A stretch of DNA of 64,000 nucleotides from Deltaproteobacteria bacterium (GTDB lineage Bacteria; Desulfobacterota; Binatia; HRBIN30; CADEER01): positions 62,001 through 126,000 of the forward strand of contig JAJCZJ010000020.1 of assembly GCA_029262455.1 (NCBI GenBank), in the 5' to 3' direction. Position numbers and translations under genes: made by a program. Below the pieces are notes generated by a model. It was not told the origin of the DNA. It worked only from the letters and a program-made list of their open reading frames with translations, and did no database searches. Of the stretch, positions 51,648 to 59,729 are shown piece by piece. Position 1 is the first letter of the stretch. The number at the start of each line of letters is the position of its first letter.

Positions 51648-52960
51648 GCGTTCGTCAAGCAGAGGAAGTGGCGGATCTGCTCTTCGATGGCGATCGGAAG
51701 TGGAACCGTATGTGGAACAAGGGGCCTGCCGCGTTACGCGGCGAGCCCGCCACTGTCGAGTTACCCGAGGGACTCAAAATCACACTGCTGTCACCGTACG
51801 AGGAGGACCTCTCGGCCCTCCACGAGTACTGGGAGAGTGAGATCAAAAAGAAGAACCGACCGACGCGAACACGAACAAGTCGAAAGAAATCGGTCGATGA
51901 CTCAGATGAAGACGTCGAGGAAACGGTTGCCCCTCAGCACAAACGCATCTTTGTCAGCTACTCGCATCAAGACCGAGCAAACTTCGAAAGAGTCGCAGCC
52001 GGATTGCAACGAGAACTAGTCAAGGTCGGGGGAACCGACTTCGAACTTTCGTCGGACGACGGCGACAACGAGCAAAGCAGCACTTCGATTCACTCAACGA
52101 TCGCGCAAAGCAGTGCGGCGGATCAGCCAACGATCGAGCAAACCAGAGATTCGATCGAGTCGACAATCGAGCAAAGCAGTGCGGCGATCGTCCTGCTGAG
52201 CGCAAGCTACCTGGCCTCCGACTACATGTCAGATGTCGAGCTTCCGGCCTTGCTAGCCGCCGCGAGAAAAGGGCGGCTGCACTTGTCTTGGCTACTGCTC
52301 AAACCTTGCGACTGGAAGGCAACTCCACTGGCGAGATACCAGCCCGCACACGATCCGAAGCGACCCTTGGCAACACTGAAGGGGAACCGGCTTCGGGCTG
52401 CTCTCGCCGAAATCGCGCAGAACGTTGTCAGTGGACTCAAGAGCGGCCACTCTTTCGACGAAGCCGGCTCGACCAATATCGAGCAGCTCGCCTCACAACC
52501 CTTCCGCCCGGACAGCTCTCGGGTCAATGCATCGAGCCTCGCAATGCTGATGGAGTTCAACCAATCCTCATTACTCATCGGAGGTGACGCGAGCGCCCAA
52601 GTGCTCGAGCGGTCGATCTCGAAAGTCCTCGCGCAACGGGGGATCAAGCGCCTGCCGGTCGGAGCCTTTCTGGTGCCGCACAACGGAAGCGAACGCAATC
52701 TGAACCGCGAGCTACTACAGCTGATCGCCTGCGACCGCTACCTATTCTCGACGGATGGAACGAGATTCCGACATCCGCACCGGGTGACGGTCGCCCGCAT
52801 CCTCACCTACGGCCGCTCCAGCAGCGACGCCGTCCCCACCCTTGTGTTCAACTACCGCTCCGACGCGAGCGAAGTCTGGGCAGACCCGGAGCTGCAGGAG
52901 CGCCACCGCTATCGAGCCGTTTACCCGGAGGGCGCGGGGGGAATTGAGATTCGGCTCTAA
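51644..52960 (+). CDS. MBL-fold C-terminal part with a nested TIR domain
   Basis: The 438-aa ORF starts at TTG 51644, overlapping the previous stop (TTGA). Residues 1-70 continue an MBL fold (SVRQAEEVADLL, LPEGLKITLLSPYEEDLSAL). Residues 101-262 are a TIR domain: KRIFVSYSHQDRANFERVAA, AAIVLLSASYLASDYMSDVE with Glu199 at the catalytic position, LSWLLLKPCDWKATPLA. Residues 295-438 finish the MBL fold: NASSLAMLMEFNQSSLLIGG, GDA at 314-316, VPHNGSERN in place of vpHHGSxxN, FSTDGTRFRHPHRVTVARIL and TLVFNYRSDASEVW. So a TIR domain sits between two MBL strands. Four 11-residue tandem repeats (141-184) lie in the TIR. It closes the operon. Confidence 0.82.
   Translation: MSVRQAEEVADLLFDGDRKWNRMWNKGPAALRGEPATVELPEGLKITLLSPYEEDLSALHEYWESEIKKKNRPTRTRTSRKKSVDDSDEDVEETVAPQHKRIFVSYSHQDRANFERVAAGLQRELVKVGGTDFELSSDDGDNEQSSTSIHSTIAQSSAADQPTIEQTRDSIESTIEQSSAAIVLLSASYLASDYMSDVELPALLAAARKGRLHLSWLLLKPCDWKATPLARYQPAHDPKRPLATLKGNRLRAALAEIAQNVVSGLKSGHSFDEAGSTNIEQLASQPFRPDSSRVNASSLAMLMEFNQSSLLIGGDASAQVLERSISKVLAQRGIKRLPVGAFLVPHNGSERNLNRELLQLIACDRYLFSTDGTRFRHPHRVTVARILTYGRSSSDAVPTLVFNYRSDASEVWADPELQERHRYRAVYPEGAGGIEIRL
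52064..52195 (+). repeat. Four 33-bp tandem repeats inside the nested TIR domain
   Basis: Units of exactly 33 bases lie at 52064, 52097, 52130 and 52163. They translate as DNEQSSTSIHS, TIAQSSAADQP, TIEQTRDSIES and TIEQSSAAIVL. The cores GCAAAGCAGTGCGGCG in units 2 and 4 are identical. The last unit belongs to the normal TIR helix-strand (EQSSAAIVLLS); the first three appear to be duplications that lengthen the region between the DD-G loop and this helix. Confidence 0.85.
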
Positions 52961-53181
52961 CACGCACACGGGCAGCGGCCGCGCAGTGCGCGAGAAATTC
53001 GCTGCCAAACTCCGCCGCTCGCGCCCGCAGCCCCCACGTCATCCGGGCGGGCAGCAAGTTGCGAGTTCACGATCGCCACGCGTGAGCAGGGACTCCAATG
53101 GCGCGAGCAAGGGCCCCTCAAGCGTTGCAGGCGCCGCGCGATGGGAAATTCGTGGCGAGAAGCCGCTGGAAGCTCCCCCCA

Positions 53182-55017
53182 CTACGGGCACCCATTCAGA
53201 GCGGACCTCACCGCGGCAATCAGCTCGGCGATCGACACTGTACCGCCTCCGTCGCGGTCGGCCGCCTGGCATGTATCGACTGACGTGGAGCCCAGCGAGA
53301 TTTGCACCGCACGGATCAGCTCACTGATCCTCACGATGCAGTCTCCATTGCAATCACCAATGCAAACGCACGGCATCTCGGTCGGGCTCGACGTCGGCAG
53401 CGCCGTCGAAGTGGGAGTTGAAGTCGACGTCGGCAGGGCCGTCGACATGGGCGTTGGTGTCGACGTCGGAGGCGCTGGGGTCTCCGTGGACGTTGCAGAA
53501 GGAGGCGCTGGGGTAGACGTCGAGGTCGCCGAGGTCGTAGGCGTCGCGGTTCCCAGGCCGTCGCACGGAATCAGCTCGGCGTCCTCGATGACGGTCGCAG
53601 GGGGATTCACCGCACCGTTGATCGTCGGCTGGAAGCCGGTCGGAAAGCGCAAGATATTGCTTCCGGCGGCGGTCAAGCTGCCGTCGATCGTGATGTCGCC
53701 CAACGCCGACAGTCGATTCTCACCGTCCGTTCCCAAGCTTCGCAGGGAAGCCGACGACGTGATGTCGATGCTGCAGCCTCTGACCTCGATAAAAGTTCGT
53801 GCTGCGCCGCGCGGCGCACCACTGCCCAGGTCTTCACCAGCCCGCCAGTCTGCGGCAATTCGAACCGCACCCGTCGACTTCGCTAAGATGTTCCCATCCG
53901 GTCCCGAGGCATCGACCGAGCAGCCCGCCGCGGCCGAGAAGTCCCCGCGACTGTCGAGGGTCAGCTCGCCGCCACTCCCAGATCCGCTGACGTCTACAGC
54001 GCCGGACGCTTCGCAAACGATGCCCGGAGCATCGATAGCGATATCACCGCCGCAACCGTCGCCGCCGCTGGCGAGAAACAACAGCGGCGCGCGGATTGAA
54101 ACACTCTCGCCGATGATGCCTGCACTGCCGCCGCAACAGTCGCCCCCACGCCCCCTAAAATCGATCGCGGCCTCGAAGCGGACCCCGCCGTTGTCGCTGG
54201 TGACATCGAAAGACCCACCTTCGCCACAGTCGCCTGCGGCGGCGGAACCTCGACCGAGCACGCGGCCGGTGAATACGACATCACCCGAGGCGGACACTTC
54301 GAGAAAACCACCGTCACCCAACTCCCCGGTCCCGTCCAGCGAAACCGCGCCGAGGCGCACCCCGCCCTCCGAAGTGATGAACAACGAGCCACCGCCAACG
54401 CCACCGCCGGTAAGATCGATGTCGCCACTCAGATCGACGTCGGCGCCCGCAGTGAGTTCCAATGTGCCGCCTGTGGACTCGTTCCCACCCAACGCCTCAA
54501 CCTCGCCAGTCAGTCGTATCCCGCCGCCCGCATCAATGCTGAGAGTACCGCCATCCGAATCGGGACCGTCTGCGTTGAGCAACAAATCGCCGCTAACCGA
54601 TACCGACCCACCGGCGTTGAGTGTCAACGTCGGCGAATCGGCCAACATTCGAACCGTCCCAGTAGTCCGGGTGCCGTCGAGCACGATGTCGTTGTCGGTC
54701 TCGATGGTAAGGCTCGCGCCGCCGCGAAGCTGCCCATCCCCGCGGATCGCGAAGCTCCCGGCAACGAGCTGGAGATCCGTCTCCCCAAGATCCACAACCG
54801 CCTCGAGGACCACATCGACATCGCCGAAATCCAGCGTCAATACGCCGCCGACGTCGCCGTCCACATCCTCCGAAATGACGCAGGGATCGCCAGAGCAAAG
54901 GTCTTCCACCAGCAGTCCCGCACGCGCTCCCCAAGGCAACCCGACCAATAGTGTCAACGCCATGCTGAACTGCAGGGTGTTCCGATTCAATCGCCTCTTC
55001 CCGTGCGACACAGTCAT
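53182..55017 (-). CDS. Secreted beta-solenoid-like protein with Thr/Pro linker and dockerin-like tail
   Basis: The 611-aa product starts at ATG 55017 (the frame is open to 55053) with a signal peptide (SMALTLLVGLPWGARA). The main body (about 30-490) consists of Gly/Asp-rich short repeats such as GGTLSIDAGGGIRLTGEVEA, GGTLELTAGADVDLSGDIDL and GGGSLFITSEGGVRLGAVSL, the pattern of filamentous-hemagglutinin-like beta-solenoids. A Thr/Pro/Ser linker of about 60 residues follows. The C-terminus has two dockerin-like EF-hand repeats, CIGDCNGDCIVRISELIRAV and ADRDGGGTVSIAELIAAV, like those of the protease at 33174-35309. Probably surface-exposed. It is convergent with the TIR operon, 221 bases away. 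Confidence 0.83.
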   Translation of the reverse strand: MTVSHGKRRLNRNTLQFSMALTLLVGLPWGARAGLLVEDLCSGDPCVISEDVDGDVGGVLTLDFGDVDVVLEAVVDLGETDLQLVAGSFAIRGDGQLRGGASLTIETDNDIVLDGTRTTGTVRMLADSPTLTLNAGGSVSVSGDLLLNADGPDSDGGTLSIDAGGGIRLTGEVEALGGNESTGGTLELTAGADVDLSGDIDLTGGGVGGGSLFITSEGGVRLGAVSLDGTGELGDGGFLEVSASGDVVFTGRVLGRGSAAAGDCGEGGSFDVTSDNGGVRFEAAIDFRGRGGDCCGGSAGIIGESVSIRAPLLFLASGGDGCGGDIAIDAPGIVCEASGAVDVSGSGSGGELTLDSRGDFSAAAGCSVDASGPDGNILAKSTGAVRIAADWRAGEDLGSGAPRGAARTFIEVRGCSIDITSSASLRSLGTDGENRLSALGDITIDGSLTAAGSNILRFPTGFQPTINGAVNPPATVIEDAELIPCDGLGTATPTTSATSTSTPAPPSATSTETPAPPTSTPTPMSTALPTSTSTPTSTALPTSSPTEMPCVCIGDCNGDCIVRISELIRAVQISLGSTSVDTCQAADRDGGGTVSIAELIAAVRSALNGCP

Positions 55018-55192
55018 CCAAACACTATGGTCGCCCGACCGCCGCTGTCGCAAGGCTCACCGATAGGATGCCCGTTTTGAGGTTGGCAAGTGGTGGCCGC
55101 CCAGAAAACTGTTGACAGAACTACCAAAACTTAGTTTGTTGTCCAGACAAACAGTCATTTTGATAACGTGAACGGTGGAGGAAAGTGACTTG

Positions 55193-58100
55193 ATGGCTCA
55201 AAGATCGTCTCGTTTGGCACCGGCTATTTTGAGCTTGGTGGTTGTCGTCGGGATCACTTTTCAGCCGGCCACGGCGCTCGATCCCGCACCGAAGTGTGAA
55301 GCGGCGAAACTGAAGGCATCGGCCAAGAAGGCGAAGTGTGTCGCGCACGTTTCTTCGAAAGCGATCAGGAAGTCGGAAGCGGCTGACGCCGCCAAGCTCG
55401 GCAAGTGCTCCACCAAGTTCAATGACAAGTTCGTGAGGTCCGAAGCCAAGGCCTCCGGGGCATGCCCGACCAACGGCGACGCCTCGTCGATCGAAGGCTT
55501 GATCGACAACTGCATCGACGGCCTCATCGCCGACCTGGGCGGCGTCCCAGGTCCGGGTGGCGACGAAGCCAAGTGCCAGTCGAAGAAGGCGAAAGAAACC
55601 GGCAAGTACGCCCAGTGCAAGTTCAAGGCTTCCGCCAAGGGCATCAAAAAGGGATTGGCGCCGGACTTCACCAAGTGCGACGCCAAACTATCGGCCAAGT
55701 GGCCGAAAATCGAAGCCAGCCCACCCTGCTCCACCAACGGCGATCTGAGTACGGTAAAGGCAGACATCGACGCCTGCCACGACACCGTTGCCACTGCGAC
55801 GACCGGCAACTGCGGCAACGGCAGCCTTGACCCCGGCGAAGAATGCGACGACGGCAACAGCGGCGGCGGCGACGGTTGTTCTGCTCTGTGCGAGAACGAG
55901 GGACTGATCGAGTATCAGCAGGACTTCGAGGCGCTGGTTATGGCCGATGCGGCCGGGCTCGAGAATGATGGCTGGTTGATCTTCGCCAATGTCTTTGACG
56001 GCACGAGCGGCGGCTATCTCTACGGTTATGGAGTGTTTGCGGCACCGAATGGGGGCGCGGGCTTCTCGGCGATCACCACTGGGCAAGGCGGTACGGAACA
56101 GGGCAGCCAACAGCTGTCGATCTACAGCGACTACAACAATGCGGACCATGGCCCCGGCGGTCCCACTTCCGGCTCGCCGCACCTGATCGAGGCCAACGTC
56201 TTCCAGGAGCGAACCGTCGAGGCAGGCGATGTCGGGAAGATCCTGACGTTTCAGTTCGACGCCAAGGCCGGGAATATCAATGATCCCGGCGATTCGACCT
56301 GCATGCCGGGCCCGTGTACCAGCACCGCCCTCGCATTCATCAAAACCCTCGACCCCAACGCCGGTTTCGCGCAGACGAATTTCATCGTCGTCGAGGTGAC
56401 GGCAATTTCGGCCACCTGGGACACGTATGCGATCGCGTTGGTTATCGACGGCAGTCTCGTCGGTCAGATTCTACAGTACGGCTTCTCCAACGACGCCACT
56501 CTCTACCAACCGTCCGGCATCTTCTACGACAACATCGTCGTGTCCTCGGTCGGAGGGGCGACGACGACCGACTCCGACGGAGACGGCTATTGCATCCCGC
56601 ACGGGATCGACGGAAACGCCGACGGCGACTGCGACGACCCAGGCGAGGACACTGCGGACGTCGATTGCGACGATGCCGACGCAACGAGCTTTCCCCAAGC
56701 CTCCGAGGTGAATTGCTCGGACGCGGCCGACAACGATTGCGACGGCAACTCCGACGCCGCCGATTCGGACTGCAACGCGACTTTGCTCAGTGCCACGGCT
56801 ACGGCTAGTACAACCGGAGCATCCGGCGGACCGGATCTCGCCGTGGATGGCAATCTGGCAACGCGATGGGAGTCAGTCCACGGCGTCGATCCCAGTTGGA
56901 TCACCCTCGACTTGGGCGCCAACTACGCACTGTCGGAAGTAATCATTCATTGGGAAGCTGCGAATGCCGCGACGTATCAAATCCAGGGCTCGGAGAACAA
57001 CAGCAGCTGGGCAACTCTTTCGAGCCAGACTGGCGGGACCTTCGGAGATCGCACCGACAACGTCACCGTCGCAGGCACTTATCGCTACGTGCGCATGTAT
57101 GGCCTGACCCGCACCAGTCCGTATGGGTACTCGATTTGGGAGATGGAAGTATACGGTACACCCGCCGCCGATGAAGATGGCGATGGTGTCGATGACAGCA
57201 ACGACTTGTGCCCCGGCACGCCGCCGGGAAGTACAGTGGATGCCGATGGTTGCGTGTTTGTCGATTCAGACAATGACGGCGTGCCGGACAGCCTCGATCA
57301 ATGTCCGGGAACGCCACCGTCTACCCCAGTCGATGGAAACGGCTGTGAGATCGTCATTCCCGTCAACGAGGTCACATCCATCAACGATATCCTGGCGGGC
57401 GGTTCGGGTTCCAACCAACCCGGGTTCACGCTGTACGTCTTCGACGATGACCTTGCGTCGCCGGGCACCAGCACCTGCAACGGCAGCTGCGCGACCACCT
57501 GGCCGCCGCTGTTGGTGAGTGATGGGGTCGCAAGCGGCGTACAAGATCTCGGAACCATCGTACGCAACGATAGCACGGTGCAGGCAACCCATAATGGCCG
57601 ACCGCTCTACTTCTACGCCGGTGATTCTGCTGCAGGTGACACGAACGGAGACGGCTTGGGCGGTGTTTGGCACATCGTCCCCTATGCCCAGGCCTTTGCG
57701 CCGCTGTTCGACAACACCACACCACTGGAGCCGGAGCTTCAGGAGGATACCCCGACGGCACTCATCACGCACCTGGCCGACCGGGCCCGCGATCGCCATG
57801 CCCGGGAAGATCAGTTCATGATCTACGACCACTACTTGTCGTTTTACTGGGAGCATCGCACCGCAGAAATCGAAATCGTCGACCCAATCGGCAAGGGTGG
57901 CGACACGATTACTTTCAACGTCACCAGCGAGTGGCCGTTGAGCAGCACAGAAGCTGAATTGCGCTTTTTCTTCCTCGGTCTGACGACAGAAGCGCAGTAC
58001 TACAACAATGGTGTGATGACCCCGGTGCCTTCCCTGGACGTGCCGGGCGAAGATCGCAGGCACTATACGCGCAGCCTCAACTTCAACCAGAAAGAAAACA

Positions 58101-59530
58101 GAGCTCTGCAGGTCGGCGACCGGTTGGAGTTCGAACTGAGCCACTTCCTCAGCGGCGTGCCCAATGGGCGCAATAACTACTACGGTACCGCCATCCTCTA
58201 TGTTGTCGGGCAAGGTGTCGTGCCGTTTGAGGCACAGGGCCCGCAGCAGGATTCGTTCCCCATGCCCGAAGCCGGCAAATTGGGCGGCGACACGACGCTG
58301 AATTACCAGTACTCGAACGAACCGGACAATCACTTCATGCAGATGCCGACCAACCTGTCGAACATCAACGGCCAGGTTTTCGTATTGGGCCGGCGTGTCC
58401 ACCACACCGACTTCGGCGATGGTTCGCATGATGAATCGCCGGAGAACACGAGCTTTTCCGAACTGTCGAATAAGCTCGGCACAAACTATATCAACCGCTC
58501 CTGTGTCGGATGCCACGCGAAGAATGGTCGCGCCCTGCCCCCGGCCGTGGGGCAACCGCTCGACAAGTATGTGGTCAAAGTGGGTGATGCCGGCGGCGCT
58601 CCGGATTCACAAATTGGCGCCGTGCTTCAGCCGCTGTTCACCAGTGGCACCTCCGAAGGAAGCGTAAGCATCGGCAGTTGGACCGAAAACAACGGCCTGC
58701 GCTCTCCCAACTACAGCTTCACCGGCACCGCGCCGACGAACTTCTCTGCGCGTATTGCCCCGCAGTTGGTAGGACTGGGTTTGTTGGAAGCGATCGACGA
58801 AGCCGACATCCTGGCTCTGGCTGACGAGGCGGACAGCAATAGTGACGGTATCTCGGGTCGCCTGCAGCTGGTGACCGACGCAGTGACCAGTGAAACTCGC
58901 GTCGGGCGTTTTGGCTGGAAAGCCTCGCAACCCACGATCAAACAGCAGGTCGCGGCTGCACTGAATACCGACATCGGTGTGATGACGTCGGTTTTTCCCA
59001 ACCCTGACTGCGGATCATCGCAAACAAACTGCGGTCCCGCCGGTTCCGAGATCACCGATCAACGCTTGGACGAGTTGTCCTCCTACATCGCGCTGTTGGG
59101 AGTGAGCGCGCGGCGGGACCTCAGTGATTCGGTTGCTCTGCAAGGGGAAACACTGTTCTCGAGCGCCAACTGCACCGGATGCCACACAGAAACGTTCCAA
59201 ACCTCCCCATTCCACCCGCACGCGGAACTACGCGACCAGACAATCCACCCGTACAGCGATCTGCTGCTGCACGACATGGGACCCGGCCTGGCATCGACGC
59301 TCACCGAAGGCAATGCAGCCGGAAATGAGTGGCGCACGGCACCGCTTTGGAACATAGGTCTAACGTCAGGTGTCAGCGCCGGTGAAGTATATCTGCACGA
59401 TGGCAGGGCACGGACACTTCACGAGGCGATCATGTGGCACGGCGGAGAGGCGGACGCATCAAGACAGGCCTACGAGAACATGACCCAAGGCGAGAAAGAC
59501 GCCGTGATCGCGTTCTTGGAGAGCCTGTAG
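55193..59530 (+). CDS. Multidomain secreted di-heme oxidoreductase (1445 aa)
   Basis: GGAGGA at 55177-55182 supports ATG 55193; a GTG at 55175 coincides with that site and is unlikely. After a signal peptide come two Cys/Lys-rich repeats (KCEAAKLKASAKKAKC, then CPTNGD or CSTNGD), one DUF4215 repeat (CGNGSLDPGEECDDGN), and a beta-sandwich with FYDNIVV. Then follow an F5/8-type C (discoidin) domain (LAVDGNLATRWESVHGVDPS), two thrombospondin-3-like Ca repeats (DEDGDGVDDSNDLCPGTPP), and a Lipoprotein_15/COG4315 repeat (FTLYVFDDDLASPGTSTCNG). Last is a DHOR unit with hemes CVGCH at 1104 and CTGCH at 1327, ending in YLHDGRARTLHEAI. It joins carbohydrate-binding-type and electron-transfer modules; substrate unknown. 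Confidence 0.88.
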   Translation: MAQRSSRLAPAILSLVVVVGITFQPATALDPAPKCEAAKLKASAKKAKCVAHVSSKAIRKSEAADAAKLGKCSTKFNDKFVRSEAKASGACPTNGDASSIEGLIDNCIDGLIADLGGVPGPGGDEAKCQSKKAKETGKYAQCKFKASAKGIKKGLAPDFTKCDAKLSAKWPKIEASPPCSTNGDLSTVKADIDACHDTVATATTGNCGNGSLDPGEECDDGNSGGGDGCSALCENEGLIEYQQDFEALVMADAAGLENDGWLIFANVFDGTSGGYLYGYGVFAAPNGGAGFSAITTGQGGTEQGSQQLSIYSDYNNADHGPGGPTSGSPHLIEANVFQERTVEAGDVGKILTFQFDAKAGNINDPGDSTCMPGPCTSTALAFIKTLDPNAGFAQTNFIVVEVTAISATWDTYAIALVIDGSLVGQILQYGFSNDATLYQPSGIFYDNIVVSSVGGATTTDSDGDGYCIPHGIDGNADGDCDDPGEDTADVDCDDADATSFPQASEVNCSDAADNDCDGNSDAADSDCNATLLSATATASTTGASGGPDLAVDGNLATRWESVHGVDPSWITLDLGANYALSEVIIHWEAANAATYQIQGSENNSSWATLSSQTGGTFGDRTDNVTVAGTYRYVRMYGLTRTSPYGYSIWEMEVYGTPAADEDGDGVDDSNDLCPGTPPGSTVDADGCVFVDSDNDGVPDSLDQCPGTPPSTPVDGNGCEIVIPVNEVTSINDILAGGSGSNQPGFTLYVFDDDLASPGTSTCNGSCATTWPPLLVSDGVASGVQDLGTIVRNDSTVQATHNGRPLYFYAGDSAAGDTNGDGLGGVWHIVPYAQAFAPLFDNTTPLEPELQEDTPTALITHLADRARDRHAREDQFMIYDHYLSFYWEHRTAEIEIVDPIGKGGDTITFNVTSEWPLSSTEAELRFFFLGLTTEAQYYNNGVMTPVPSLDVPGEDRRHYTRSLNFNQKENRALQVGDRLEFELSHFLSGVPNGRNNYYGTAILYVVGQGVVPFEAQGPQQDSFPMPEAGKLGGDTTLNYQYSNEPDNHFMQMPTNLSNINGQVFVLGRRVHHTDFGDGSHDESPENTSFSELSNKLGTNYINRSCVGCHAKNGRALPPAVGQPLDKYVVKVGDAGGAPDSQIGAVLQPLFTSGTSEGSVSIGSWTENNGLRSPNYSFTGTAPTNFSARIAPQLVGLGLLEAIDEADILALADEADSNSDGISGRLQLVTDAVTSETRVGRFGWKASQPTIKQQVAAALNTDIGVMTSVFPNPDCGSSQTNCGPAGSEITDQRLDELSSYIALLGVSARRDLSDSVALQGETLFSSANCTGCHTETFQTSPFHPHAELRDQTIHPYSDLLLHDMGPGLASTLTEGNAAGNEWRTAPLWNIGLTSGVSAGEVYLHDGRARTLHEAIMWHGGEADASRQAYENMTQGEKDAVIAFLESL

Positions 59531-59563
59531 AAAACCGCGGATTGTGGGATTCGAGCGAACCTG

Positions 59564-59588
59564 CGGCGGCCGTGTTATTGGGCCGCCG
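59564..59588 (+). terminator. Possible stem-loop terminator after the multidomain gene
   Basis: CGGCGGCC (59564-59571) pairs with GGCCGCCG (59581-59588) around a 9-base loop, 34 bases after the stop. There is no T-run behind it, so it may only be a 3' stabilising hairpin. Confidence 0.35.
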
Positions 59589-59729
59589 TCAACCTTCGGC
59601 GGACCCCGCGCATCTTTGTCACCGGCGATTGAAACTCACGACGTGTGAGGCGAAACTGCAGAGGCTGATGCCCGTAGCAATAATCCCCGAGACGCTGGAC
59701 CAGTGGGAAATCGGCCGCGTTGCGTCAGC

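Noticed and set aside
53141..55066. A 641-codon open frame on the plus strand
   Set aside because: It is antisense to the beta-solenoid/dockerin gene. Its product is Ser/Pro-rich with no domain pattern, while the minus strand shows a signal peptide, regular repeats and EF-hands.
57266..58555. A 429-codon minus-strand frame
   Set aside because: It lies wholly inside the multidomain di-heme gene, whose plus-strand frame contains recognisable domains; the antisense product has none.
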